Part shown: positions 24,405-36,900 of the stretch, piece after piece
Layout: the number at the start of each line of letters is the position of its first letter
How positions within the stretch are numbered: position 1 is the first letter of the stretch
Source of the DNA: Poecilobothrus nobilitatus
Taxonomy: Eukaryota > Arthropoda > Insecta > Diptera > Dolichopodidae
Direction of reading: 5' to 3'
Assembly: GCA_947095535.1 (NCBI GenBank)
Contig: OX352773.1
Coordinates: forward strand, 260,423,590-260,487,589
Length of the DNA stretch: 64,000 nucleotides
Position numbers and translations under genes: made by a program
The notes under the pieces: generated by a model
Databases searched by the model: none
Told to the model about the DNA's origin: nothing
The model's input: only the letters and a program-made list of their open reading frames with translations

Positions 24405-25973
24405 TATACCCGTACGATAGGATCGGGTATAATAAAATTACTCCTCCGTTTGTAACACCTCGAAATAAGCGAGCTAGATATACCTTCAAAGCTATGGATC
24501 GGATCAGAAAAAAATTCTAAGACTTTTGAGCCATGTCCGTCCGTCCGTCCGTCCGTCCGTCAGCACGCTAACTCAAAAACTAAGAAAGCTAGAATCTTGA
24601 AATTTACACAAAATATTCTGGGAGTAATTTGTAGGTTCCCTATTTTTTTTGGTTGAGTTTGGACCAAGCCTTAGGGTAGCTCTCGAACACCTAACTTTTA
24701 GATCCCTACATTTTTTTTGAAATAGAGCTATGAAATTTTAACAGCTGATAGATCTCACAAAAATATTAATTTTATTTTTAATAACATTTTTTTGTATCCC
24801 CACCCGTTACGGAGCTACAGCTCCCCAAAGGTTCAAAAAAGCTCTATATTTAAATTGTTATAGCACAAGTTGTATAAGGTATATCTTCATTTTGAAAACG
24901 CCAAACGATTACTACTTTTATTAGCTTTAAAAGTGTATATACAATAAATATATATTTATGACATACGGTGTCTTAATTTACCGTTATGCAAAACTAAAAT
25001 TTTGCAAAATCATTTAGCCCTTCTATCTTCTAAACGGTTTAAGTTGGAAACTTGAAATTTACAGAAGTTAGATCTTTAAAAATAAGTATGAGTCATTTCA
25101 GAAATTTTTTTTGTATCACCCCCCGTTTAGGAGATGTAAGGGGTCAAAAACTGAAAATTTCCTATTTTTAAACACCTGTAACTTGAACACCTGTTAAAAT
25201 TTTTTTGAAGTAATACACAAAAATTAAAGCTTCAACATTATACTCTTATTTCTGTTAACAACTTTTTTTAATAATATAGGGTTACTTTATAATTGACGAA
25301 AGTGTTACTTGATTTTTTCAAATTTTCTAACAAATTTCTTTAACGATTTTTTTCCATTTTGTTTTACTCGATAATTTGAAATTGTTGAGGATATAATGCG
25401 TAGTACATAAAAATGTAAATAAATAAACAACATAACGGTTGCTTGAAGAATTTTTATTTATATGATATTAATATATATACATACTTATATAATATCATGT
25501 TTATTTACATATCGTATATGTCACTAGTGAATGAATGATAAGAGTATATATGTATATTATATAGCGTCGTATTTACATACATATATGTATTTTATTGTAC
25601 TTATAAGAAATTATTCTGTCAATGGAATATTTAAATATAATATAATATAATATTTAAAATTATATTTATTATTTTGTACTAAGTAAATTTAATATACATT
25701 TACCGCTTAGTATTAAATGGTACTATAGAATATTTGAAAAAGTTTTGGATTGATAATCGTTATGTTAAAATCTGCTTTTGAAGAATGTATAAACATATAG
25801 TTTGAATATATGTACAACCCATAATTCTAGAAATTATAAAATTCACCCAAATTATTTTAAAATACTAAAATATTAAAAAAATAATATATTAAGCAGAGTG
25901 CCAGGCTGTGAACATACTAACGGTTCGTACGGGTATCTAAGAGTTGACAAAGTCAACTGTATTCTTCCTCGTT
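24405..25973 (+). mobile_element. HelA copy 1, near full length
   Basis: The 5' end TATACCCGTACGATAGGATCGGGTATAAT has an internal TACCCG/CGGGTA inverted pair. Next come AAGCGAGCTAGATATACC, CATGTCC followed by five to six GTCC units (24535-24560), and ACGCTAACTCAAAAACTAAG. The body includes TAGCCCC-type 'CCACCCGTTACGGAGCTACAGCTCC', shared with HelD. The 3' end has GGTTCGTACGGGTATC, the inverted partner of the 5' end, then hairpin GTTGAC-AAA-GTCAAC (25943-25957) and the terminus CTTCCTCGTT. It is about 1569 bp and non-coding. About 95% identical by eye to copy 2, so relatively young. Confidence 0.85.
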
Positions 25974-26045
25974 ATTAAACCAACCCGCCGCCGCATATTT
26001 AATAGCGATAATAAAGAATTATTTTTACTTAGAAATTACCCTCAT

Positions 26046-27620
26046 TATACCCGTACGATAGGATCGGGTATAATAAAATTACTCCTCTGTTTGTAACACC
26101 TCGAAAAAAGCGAGCTAGATATACCTTCAAAGGTATGGATCGGATCAGAAAAAAATTCTAAGACTTTTGAGCCATGTCCGTCCGTCCGTCAGCACGCTAA
26201 CTCAAAAACTAAGAAAGCTAGAATCTTGAAATTTACACAAAATATTTTGGGAATAATTTGTAGGTTCCCTATTTTTTTTGGTTGAGTTTGGACCAAGCCT
26301 TAGGGTAGCTCTCGAACACCTAACTTTTAGATCCCCACATTTATTTTGCAATAGAGCTATGAAATTTTAACTACTGATAGATCTGACAAAAATATTAATT
26401 TCATTTTTAATACCTTTTTTTTGTAGCCCCACCCGTTACGGAGCTACAGCTCTCCAAAGGTTCAAAAAAGCTCTATATTTAAATTGTTATAGCACAAGTT
26501 GTATAAGGTATATCTTCATTTTGAAAACGCCAAACGATTACTACTTTCATTAGCTTTAAAAGTATATATACAATAAATATATATTTGTGGCAAACAGTGT
26601 CTTAATTTACCGTTATGTGAAACTCAAATTTTGCAAAATCCTTCAACCCTTCTATCTTCTAAACGGTTTAAGTTGAAAACTTAATTTGTTGAAATTTTGA
26701 CAGAAGTTAGATCATTGAAAATAAGTATGAGTCATTTCAGAAATTTTTTTTGTATCACCCCCCGTTTAGGAGCTGTAAGGGGTCAAAAACTGAAAATTTC
26801 CTATTTTTAAACACCTGTAACTTGAACACCTGTTAAAATTTTTTTGAAGTAATACACAAAAATTAAAGCTCCAACATTATACTCTTATTTCTGTTAACAA
26901 CTTTTTTTAATAATATAGGGTTACTTTATAATTGACGAAAGTGTTACTTGATTTTTTCAAATTTTCTAACAAATTTCTTTAACGAATTTTTTCCATTTTG
27001 TTTTACTCGATAATTTGAAATTGTTGAGGATATAATGCTTAGTACATAAAAATGTAAATAAATAAACAACATAACGGTTGCTTGAAGAATTTTTATTTAT
27101 ATGATATTAATATACATACATACTTATATAATATCATGTTTATTTACATATCATATATGTCACTAGTGAATGAATGATAAAAGTATAGATGTATATTATA
27201 TAGCGCCGTATATACATACATATATGTATTTTATTGTACTTATAAGAAATTATTCTGTCAATGGAATATTTAAATATAATATAATATAATATTTAAAATT
27301 ATATTTACTATTTTGTACTTAGTAAATTTAATATACATTTACCGCTTAGTATTAAATGGTACTATAGAATATTTGAAAAAGTTTTGGATTGATAATCGTT
27401 ATGTGAAAGGTTAAAATCTGCTTTCGAAGAATGTACATATAAACATATAGTTTGAATATATGTACAACCCATAAGTTCTAGAAATTATAAAATTCACCCA
27501 AATTATTTTAAAATACTAAAATATTAAAAAAATAATATTGTAGACAGAGTGGCTGTGAACATACTAACGGTTCGTACGGGTATCTAAGAGTTGACAAAGG
27601 CAACTGTATTCTTCCTCATT
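26046..27620 (+). mobile_element. HelA copy 2, near full length
   Basis: Same architecture as the copy 72 bp upstream and in the same direction. It has fewer GTCC units (three), a 12-bp difference near 26685, and the end CTTCCTCATT. The two elements and their short spacer form a direct tandem pair. Confidence 0.85.
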
Positions 27621-29113
27621 TTATATCCAATTAGCAACCCTGAATTTATAACCAATTACGATTTTGCTATCAATGTAATTTGTCTGCATGTAAAATGAAT
27701 CTGCTTGTAAATCTTTTGATTGAATGTCATTACCTATATTAGAAAATAGTCTTTTGCAAAACGGCTTTAGTGATGTACCATTTTCTTCATTCCATCGACT
27801 GATATGTGTATAGATATATGTGTGTACGTATGTTATATGTAAATATAAATTATTTGTTTTAAAAAAAAATTGATAATATGTCAGATAGTGTACAGAGCGC
27901 TTTATAGATAATTGATTAAATTGATTCGTAAGGTTAAGAAAATTAGAATTTGAATTAATACAGTATGGAACTGAAAAATTATTAAAAAAAAATATATATA
28001 AAATAATTAAAACAATCTATAAATTATTTATATGTCATATCGTTTCATATTTATTATAATGAAATTAAATAATCAATACATAATTACTTAATTTTTTTTT
28101 TTTGTTATCTATTTACATTTTTACATTAATTTATTTATTTCTATATTATATATAATAAGTTTTCTTTGCTTGTAGTTTATTTTATTTATTTTGCGATATT
28201 TTTGATTTTTTTTTCTTTTTTGTGTTTAGTTTTTATTAATGAAGCGTTTGATTGGCTTCCCCTGTAGTATTTTTTTTTTTTTTTTGTTTTAAATTTATAT
28301 AATTTCTTTTCGTCATTTTGTTTTTTTTTTTTTTTATATATCTATAATAATATGTATATATATATTTTTTTTTTGTTTTTAATTTTGTATGTACAAAAAT
28401 AATTTAAAAAGTTTTGTATATTTTTTTTTTTTTATATCTTAACATTTAAATAGAATAAAATTTTAAAAGAGTTTAAAATAAAATAAAAAATAAAAAAAAA
28501 AAGTAATAATGAGATTTTAATGTTACTTATTTTGTACACAGCTATTTTTTATTTAATCTTTTTTTTTTTCTTGAAATAAAAGTTTTATTTTTGTTTTCTT
28601 ATTTTGTAGTTGTTTTTTTTTGTTCCACTTGTTTTTTTTAGCATCCATTTCATTAAAAAAAAAATTCTGGTTTCTGTTTTGTTTTTTTTTTATAATAAAA
28701 AAAAAAAATGTCTATTCTGATAAACAAACAAAATGTCATTGGCATATGCTCTGAATAATTTTTTTTTTTCCTTATATAAAAAAATATTATTTCATATTCT
28801 GCAATTCGAATGATTTGTTTTTTTTTTTTTGTTCCGGAGTTTATTTTATACTTCCTATGTTGTGATAGTTAAAAAATAAAAAAAGTGTCTATTGTTTGGT
28901 TATTTGGACATTTGAACATACTATTTTCTAAATTTTTGTTGTTTTTTTTTTTTTTTTATAAATTTAAAATGTGATATAAAATTAATATTGTACATGAAGC
29001 TGTTTTAAAAATGTTGTCCTGACTACAGAACGACAATAGATTTGATAACACTCAGTGCACTGGAAAGTATGAAAATAGTGAACTGAAGGTTGAATTATTA
29101 TTCACCAAAAAAA
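27621..29113. other. AT-rich spacer with T-rich block
   Basis: From about 28090 to 28970 the plus strand is dominated by poly(T) runs of 8-15 bases separated by short spacers, with a few A-runs. No coding potential. It resembles insect 3' UTR or low-complexity spacer. Confidence 0.4.
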
Positions 29114-30430
29114 AAACAAGGTAGAATGTAAACCAACGGTTTTTAAAAGCGCACATTTCCAAAACTCAATACAAACTGTTTAGAAGTGTGACTTACACAA
29201 AAATTTGAAAATTTCATGTAATAAGAAAAAATGTGAAAATAGGACATTTTTGAAATTTTGAGGGGCCGTAAGTCCGGAATCCTATATAACTAAGAAAAGC
29301 CGTTAACACACGTAAAAATATATTATTGAATCTTTAATTTTCATGTCTTGTCGCAGAAAAATTTGTACAGGTGCCTAAGTTACAGGTGTCTAAAAATAGC
29401 AAATTTTCAATTTTTGAGGCGTAATAACTCTTAAAGAGGGGGTGTTACCAAAAAATTTTCTGAGGAACCTTATACTAATTCTAAAAGTTCTTTCTTGTCT
29501 CAAAATTTCAGGTTCCTATCTAAAGGGGTGCCGGAGTTATGAAAAAAGAAATTCCATGCAAAATGTGGTTTTCACATAACAGTAAATTTAAATCGTAAAT
29601 TACAAAATATTACATAATTTTGATATTATTTTATATAGATAATAAAATTTTCGATCTTCTGGCGGTTTTAGATTGCAAAATTATTACGCAGAGCCCGAGA
29701 TATATACATCTGAAAATGGGGCTTTTTCGCAATTTTGAAGAGCGGCAACTTTGGAACCCTTTACAACTAAAATAAACCTTTAACACACGTAAAAATATAT
29801 TATTGTAGCTTTAATTTTTATATCTTGCAGAAGTAAAATGTGTACAGGTTCCTAAGTTACAGGTGTTTAAAAATAGCAAATTTTCAATTTTTAAGCCCTA
29901 ATAGTTCATAAACAGGGGGTGGTCCGAAAAAATTTTCTGAGCAAACTTATACTAATTCTAAAAGTTCTTTCTTGCCTCAAAATTTCAAGCTTCTATCTAA
30001 AAGAAGAAGCGTGCCGGAGTTATGAAAGTAGAAATGTCATGCAAAATTTGGTTTTCACATAACGGTAAATTTAAATACTAAATTAAAAAAAAAGTGTAAT
30101 TTTGATATTAATTTACAAAGATAAAAAAAATACCTGTCGAATGACGTTTTCAGATTGAAAATATCTTAAGCAGAACATAAGATATATGCATTTAAAAATA
30201 GGGCTTTTTCAAAGTTTGAGGGGCTGTAGCTCCGTAATGGGGGGGGCTACATGAAAAAGTTGTTCCACAAAATTATTTTTTTTATGAGACCTACCTATGG
30301 TTAAAATTTTTTTTCTCTATCTTTAACGGTGTAGAAGTTTTGTAAACAGACGGACGGACGGACGGACGGACGGACGGACAGAGTGAAACTAATAAGCACA
30401 TTTTTTCAAAATTTTTTTGGAAATGTGCTA
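29114..30430 (-). mobile_element. HelD reference copy, complete
   Basis: Read on the minus strand it opens AGCACATTTCC...AAATGTGCTTATTAG, then a clean (GTCC)n tract (30348-30378) and TCTGTTTACAAAACTTCTACACCG. The body has the block CCCATTACGGAGCTACAGCCCC (about 30225-30250), also present in HelA. Two direct internal modules lie about 474 bp apart (around 29300-29580 and 29775-30060), each with AACAC.CGTAAAAATATATTATTG, ACAGGTGT.TAAAAATAGC and AGTTCTTTCTTG. The 3' end is GGAAATGTGCGC, the inverted partner of the 5' end, then hairpin AAACC-GTT-GGTTT and ACATTCTACCTTGTTTT. Non-coding. Confidence 0.75.
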
Positions 30431-33194
30431 AAAAAGATAATTAATTTCAAAATATGAAGTATTTTTGTAAAGTCTTTCTTTCTAAAGTTTATTAAAGATT
30501 CTTGAAATGATGAGGATTATCTATAACTACAGCATTGGACGGGTTTTCTTCAAATGTTTTTTTTTTATCTTAAATTTCAACAAAAGTTTGAAAATAATTT
30601 GTGTAAAAACTTTACCGCATCATGCAGGAATGGGTTAACTTATTTTAATTTACTATATAAATGTTTTGTTTTGAAAAGGGAAAGATAGATATTTAAAAAG
30701 TTTGAAGTCAATCGGTTAAACTATTTAAAATAAATAGTGAAAAACGTAAAACATTTTTATAAAGCCGGATTAACGGAACTGTCCTAAAAATATTTTAAGA
30801 ATTACTTTAGAGCTTTAGAGATTTTTTTTCGTGAATGGATTAATCTACGAATGAAGCAGATTAACGAAATCTATTAAGTTTTTTATTCCTAACTCCATTG
30901 TCAAGACGCAACATACATATGTATATACAAAATTTTAAAGGTATTCAATCAAACCGTTTTGTTGGGAGCGAAAAAAGCTAAACTCTTGTACCACAACGTG
31001 TTAATGAATCAAATTTTATATTCACAGCGAATTGCTTTTGCATAGAGCTATACATGTAAAAAAGTTTAAAGTGAATCAATCGAAATTGTTTAGCCAGGAG
31101 AACCGAAAAACGGAAAATAGCTGTTATGCCGAAATTAATTAATGGATGTACGATACAACAATGTATTTCAGGATCAACAAAAATTCTGTGTTGTACATAC
31201 ATAAGTGATAGAAATTTATATCACCAATTTGATTAGTTAGTGTCATAGTTAGTATCTTTAGGATAATATATCATTTTGTAACATTTCATGAATATTTGTA
31301 TTTAATCTTATTATTTTGGGGCTTTAAGTTTTAAAGATAATCCTCCTAATTAAATCCACAAAATTAAATTGATTTAATAATTGCCCATATTCCAGCATTG
31401 TCGAGAAAGTTAATGGAATGTAAATTTGACATTCTCTTCAAACAATAGATGTGCTAGCATTATTTCGTATTCAAATTCTAATATTCTAATAATACTCAAA
31501 AATATTTTTTTAAATTTATAGGTACAAAACAAAAAAGCTAAGGAAGTAAAAATACAAAATTCACTTGTTCATACTTTTAAATTCAGTTATATTTTTTTTT
31601 TTGACAAAATACCACGTAAATTTCTCTTCAAAATAAATGTTTTAATGCATACCATTTAAACGGGAAATGTATACTAAAACATGTTCACTTAAGTACTTTT
31701 TGGAGTACTTATACGAAATCCGTTCAATTCCCCATACACCAGTTAACTCAACTCTACAGTTTTATGTTTCTTAAAATGATAAAAAATAAATCGTATATTA
31801 TAAATTTTACGTGATAAAATATTAACATAGTATAAGTAAAATAACAAATAAATATCCACTTTTTTTTTATTTTGCAAAACTAATTCTTAATGAACAGGAT
31901 GAAATTTTCTTATATTCATTGAAGACATAATGGCTTTTTAGTCAATTGTGAAGCTGGTCAACTCGGCAAAAACTTTCAAAATCTCTGGGCAAAGGAGAAT
32001 ATCGGGGTTACTATTACAACCTGTAGATATTGATCTCAACAACAAATATTAACAATACACTCACAAACCGTAGATAGTTTTACATTAATAATTGTTCAAA
32101 ATATACCTAACCCATAATATTTATATGAAACGACCAACTAAACTTCTTTTCCTAAATCTCTGCAATAAGCTACGAACAGCAGAAATGCCAAAAAGTTAAT
32201 ACTTAACTTATATGACTTTTGCAGAAGCTGGAAAAATAAAGAAGAATCTTTCACCCTTTCTGTGAATGTCTCTGAATGGCTATTGCTCATAAAAATAAGA
32301 AAGTTTCTGGACAAATTGTTCTTGAATAACCTTTTTGATCTGTCGGAGGACTTAATCGATTTACAACGCTTTGTAATAAGTTGCCAATGCTTTAATTAAG
32401 AGGAAAAATGATGCAATATATCACAACGAACCTAAATCAGTTTAAGTGTGCATCTGTTGATTAGTCTCTTTCTAACTATTTATTTTAACATGGTTAATGG
32501 TATAGTTATATGTTATGTGCGCCAAATAATATGAGCAAGTAAAATTTATTACTCGACTGGCCAGCTATATTAACGAGAATGAGTAGTATCATCTGTACAC
32601 ATGTACTAATAGCTTTTAATGATATTTGTATATTTTTTAAATTTAAAATTAATATAATTTTGATATATTTTAGCCTGTTTTAATCGGATTTAGAAATTTA
32701 GTTCTAGATTTTTTGGAAAATGTACCCAGAAAGTGGAAAGAAATTTCCTTGGAGATTCTTAAAATTGCTTTTGGTTGCTTTATTACATCATATGACGAAG
32801 TGACAGGCATTTATGCGAGTTTGACTGTATTTTTGAATAATAAAAAAATAAAGAAGAATTTCCTAAAATTGAATATTAATAAAATTAAATATTATTCTAA
32901 TAACACATTTTTTTTCTATATCTTCTCACTTAAAAATAATTTATACAATAATAATTTTTTCTATATTATTATGTTGTATATTTTTGCTTATTTTTGATTT
33001 TTATATACTTACTAATGTTATTTTTTGTTTATTTGTTTATATTTTTTTTTATTGTTTTATTTTATATAAATTATATTTATATAAAATAAAAAATCAATAT
33101 TGTTATTTTTTAAAGATTTGTTTTTTTTTTTTCTTTTTTCTTTTGAATTTTATTAAAAAAATGATTTGTCTTTAATTTTAATATTTGGTTGATG
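30431..33194. other. Spacer downstream of the Dop2R exon
   Basis: No gene recognised. Directly below the Dop2R stop (32640-33194) the DNA is very AT-rich and would contain the receptor's 3' UTR. Several TTTATT strings (complement of AATAAA), for instance about 33028-33033, are candidate polyadenylation signals, but AT-richness makes any choice arbitrary. A plus-strand frame from 32713 is listed separately. Confidence 0.4.
32713..32870 (+). other. Open frame of unknown status
   Basis: About 50 codons with fairly protein-like composition (ENVPRKWKEISLEILK, then IAFGCFITSYDEVTGIYAS). They read into low-complexity sequence before a stop at 32997. The local base composition is less AT-biased than the flanks. 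No family is recognised, no ATG start, and no splice site is convincing. It could be a relic of a coding repeat or chance. Confidence 0.15.
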
Positions 33195-34872
33195 CTATCT
33201 TTTTGGTCGCCAATGATTAAATCCAGCTGCTGATCCTTGTGTACCAGTTCTTGAATATTGACATAATAAAACTTTTTTGAATGCTTGTCGAAATACTTTA
33301 TTAAATATTGTATAAAAAATTGGATTAACCATAGAACTAGCATAACCTAACCATGTAACAATATCAAATACCCAATGTGATATTTTTTCTTCACAATCAC
33401 CACAAATCCATGGTAATAAATTTAATACAAAAAATGGTGCCCATAATATTACAAATGTAAAAAAGACAACACCCAATACTTTTGTTGCTTTTTGTTCTAA
33501 TCTAATAATACGTCCATGACGTGATGAATTTCTAGATATAACAGATGAATTACGTGAATGATGTGAACGAACTGTTGCATTTCGTTGCAATAAACATGGT
33601 GATGATGATATTTTATTTGATTTTAATGGTGATGGTGATGATGGTAATAATGTATCAGAACAATTATCATTAATTGAATTTGATTGGTTACCACTACAAC
33701 CACTAACATTACTATCATTACCAGATAAACTAGTACCATTTAAATAATTAATATTATTATGATGTCGTAATGTTGCTGAACGTCTTAATCCTGATATCGG
33801 TTGATGTGGATGATTATGAAGATGATGATGTAAATTATGATGATGTTGATTATGATGAAGATGATGATGATGAGTTGATATTGATGATGATGATGAAGGA
33901 ACTTTTGTTGGTGTTAATAATAATGTTGTACGTGCCCCACCAAAACTTGAACCACGTCTTTTATTACGTTGTGAATCCCATGTTACAACTGATGCAGTTT
34001 TTGAATAACTTAATTTACGAACTGGTGTTGGTGGTGGTAATGATAAATAACTATTATTTGGTGATGTTTTTTTCATATTACTATTATTAATATTTATAAT
34101 ATTTGGATTACTAATATTTGTTGAATTTAATATTATACTGGTGTTATCATTTTGTTGTTGTTGTTCTGAATTAATTATATTTGTTATTGTTGTGGGTGTA
34201 TCATTATTAGATACATTTGATGATGCTAATGTTGAAATTAAAATATTATCATAATTTAATTTTGCTGAAAGAATTGTTGATGTTGTAACTGGTATAGCTG
34301 TAGTTATTGGATATAATGATGACGATGATGATAATGATGTTGTAGAAAAACTGTTATTACTATTTGCAGTTGATGATAAAATTTTAACTTCAGTTTGTTT
34401 TAAAGCACTTTTTATTGGTACATCACCAAAATATGGACATGTACAAGGCGGTGGAAGTTGTAAATAATCATTATGATCAGTCATATGACGATTTTTATCA
34501 TAACAATGTTGTTGCTGTTTTTTATTATTTCGTACAGATGATGTTTTCTTTAAAATTGATTCTAAATGTCTACCAGTTTTTATAAAATTTAATTCATTTT
34601 GATTTGTGCTATTAATTCTATCTAAATCATCATCATTATCATTACTAATATCACTACTATCATTGTTAATTGTATTAGAAACAGAAGAAGATGAATAATT
34701 TGTTATTGAGTTTAATGCATTTTTTGGTAAACTGAAAAATCTTTTTCTATAAAAGGGTGGTGGTGATCCAGGTGAATCATATTTTTTTCCAGGACTTGAT
34801 GTTGAAGCTCTTCGTCTTTTTTTAAAATTCAATAATTTTTGATGAGTTGATGTAAATGAATATGAATCATTT
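33195..34872 (-). CDS. Dop2R: D2-like dopamine receptor, last coding exon (partial gene)
   Basis: Class A GPCR binding dopamine in the plasma membrane; D2-like receptors couple to inhibitory G proteins. The exon starts after a good acceptor (TTTTGTTTTAG, ending at 34873) with one base completing the previous codon (phase-2 intron). It runs about 558 codons to TAG at 33195-33197. About 450 residues form an enormous third intracellular loop rich in Ser, Asn, Thr and His, including a His-rich run (HHHHLHHNQHHHNLHHHL). Then come basic RLEQKATK, TM6 with LWAPFF (the CWxP position) and an extracellular CGDC. TM7 follows with TWLGYASSMVNPIFY (NPxxY), and helix 8 FRQAFKKVLLC with a likely palmitoylation cysteine. 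The tail ends HWRPKR. TM6-TM7 closely match what I know of Drosophila Dop2R. TM1-TM5 exons lie upstream, beyond 34873, and were not found. Other amine receptors are a less likely assignment. Confidence 0.93.
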
Positions 34873-34886
34873 CTAAAACAAAAAAG
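34873..34886 (-). promoter_or_regulatory. Dop2R: Splice acceptor of the Dop2R last exon
   Basis: On the minus strand a T-rich tract (CTTTTTTGTTTTAG) ends in AG at 34874-34873, directly before AAATGATTCATATTC. The reading frame stays open from the acceptor into the body of the exon (NDSYSFTSTHQKLLNFKKR), which sets the exon boundary upstream of any internal start codon. Confidence 0.8.
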
Positions 34887-36900
34887 AAAAACAATTATTA
34901 AAATTTAATTAAAATAGTTTACTGTTTAAAATCATATTTAGTTACAATTATTATCATTTAATTACTTGGGAATAATCATTAATGAAAATTTTAATTGGTC
35001 AAACCATACAAATTGTTTGAAAAATTGAAAAAAGATTTTTCCTATGTATGTTTTATAATTTAAGAAAATTCTGTAGGTACTCAAAATGGCATATGGTATT
35101 ATGTTGCTGGGGAGATGCATACCAAAATAAGATAAAGCGTGACTTATGTTTTAGAATAAGATCACAGATAAAGATCGCAGACATTGTAACCTCGAATTTA
35201 TTTGTATACAATTAAAAATTATGCCAGTATTTTAAACGATAAACAAATTCATTGCAAACAAATATTTAGAATCGAACTGTAATTTTAAACAAAAGAATCA
35301 AAGGTAATCGGGATGTTAATTTTAATGAAATTAAATCAAGTGAAGAAAGATAATATGATATTAAAGAATGCAGCACCGGTAACATCACAAGTAGTTCAGA
35401 TGTGGAGAATCTGTCGTATGACGAAATGAGAAGTTTTTTTCTCTAGGATGTGGAAATTCTGGCGTATGAGGAAACGAGGCGGTTTTTTCTACAGGTTATG
35501 AGCATTCTGGGGTATGGAGAAATGAGGAGCTATTTCTTATCTACCTGTATTCGATACACAAATTATTTGGAACTGCCGGTATGCTTTTAATTACGGTATT
35601 AGTAAATTAAATACAGCTAAAATAGCAAGCAATAAAAAGCTTCTCTATAAGCAAATTAAATTAAAAAGTAGCAATTTTTTAAAAACAGAAAAATACAATT
35701 TTAGTTCAACCCAAATTGATTCAATAATTGAACAACTCTTGTATTGTGTATTGTATTCTTAAAACCTTTAATAGAGTACAAAAATTAATTTTCTTTTTTT
35801 TTTAGTTAATTTTGAAATAAAAAAAAAACTCAAAAGGTAGATACAAAAAATATTTAAAAAAATATATTTAATTAAAAATTGCGGTAAAGAACAGGAAGGA
35901 AAATTAAAACAGAACGGAAATTTTTATTAAAATGAATTAAAGTAAAAAAAAAAAAGTCTTACCAAGAACAAATTTTAAAAGCTTATTCATTAAACTTGCA
36001 CACTGAAAACAATCTTATACCTGTAGCTATATTAGGTTCATAACTATTTTTACCTTTATCTTTTACAAAATTAAGAAAAGGTATATATGTACATATATGT
36101 AATATTATTTATGAAAACTACAACTATAATGTAAAGAATATTCTTATTTAAAAACAAAAAATATAAAATCCTTCTCAAAAATGATGACACATTATTATAT
36201 CAAATTTGACAGTTTTCTAGTTTTATGTTTTCAATTCCGATTATTCAATTATTTTAAAATAATATTCAAAAAAGTGGGTTTTTAGTTTTCATAGCAAGTG
36301 TTATAAAAACAAATAAAAAAAAATTTAAGTAGATGAAGGTGATAACTTTCACAAGATATAACTGTTAAACATTTTTTCTATTCCTTCTTTTTCTACCTTT
36401 TAAGTTTTAGAGTTATTTTGAATTTAATTTTGTAACTTAAAGTTGATGTTTAGTTTTGGTTGCAAAATTAAGTTAACATCTTTAAATGTATTGTATTTTC
36501 CATTTTTATGTTTTCTTACATTTTCAATATAATATTTTCCTTTTAATTGAAAACTGAACTTAATTGGAAATTGAAAATTTTTAAATTTTGTGCTTGAGTC
36601 GTGCCAAAAAGAATTGTAATTTTCCGCATTTAAGTAAGAAGGATATGTATGTATGTGTCCAAAAATAACTGTGCGTGAGGCCATATTATTCATAAATATT
36701 ATGGATTAAATTATAAGATACATTGTAAAATGAAATAAGTTTGACACATTTTGAAAACAAAAATTTAATTTATCTGGAAAATTTATACTAAAAATTAAGC
36801 AAAATTTAATTTATTATAATATGGTTTTCTATATTTTCTATTTCACCCGTCGGTGTCCATTATGCTCTTTATCACGTTCTGTTGTTATCTGGAGATCGAT
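34887..36900. other. Putative Dop2R intron, AT-rich
   Basis: No exon recognised on the minus strand. Contains a 48-bp coding-like tandem repeat (35399-35542, separate entry) and a minus-strand open frame at 36424-36693 that is Lys/Asn/Phe-rich and unrecognised. Earlier Dop2R exons may be short enough to escape notice. Confidence 0.4.
35399..35548 (+). repeat. Three 48-bp tandem units with protein-like frame
   Basis: Units at 35399-35446, 35447-35494 and 35495-35542 keep exactly 48 bp. In one frame they read DVENLSYDEMRSFFL-stop, DVEILAYEETRRFFLQ and VMSILGYGEMRSYFLS. Many differences between units fall at third codon positions. The first unit ends in TAG. This may be a broken remnant of a gene with a 16-residue repeat, or a minisatellite that happens to be open. 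I do not recognise the protein. Confidence 0.5.

Noticed and set aside
33110..33343. Minus-strand frame of 77 codons
   Set aside because: A shifted frame over the end of the Dop2R exon and its 3' flank.
33770..34090. Plus-strand frame of 106 codons rich in Asp/Val/Leu
   Set aside because: Antisense to the low-complexity Dop2R loop; an artefact of its trinucleotide repeats.
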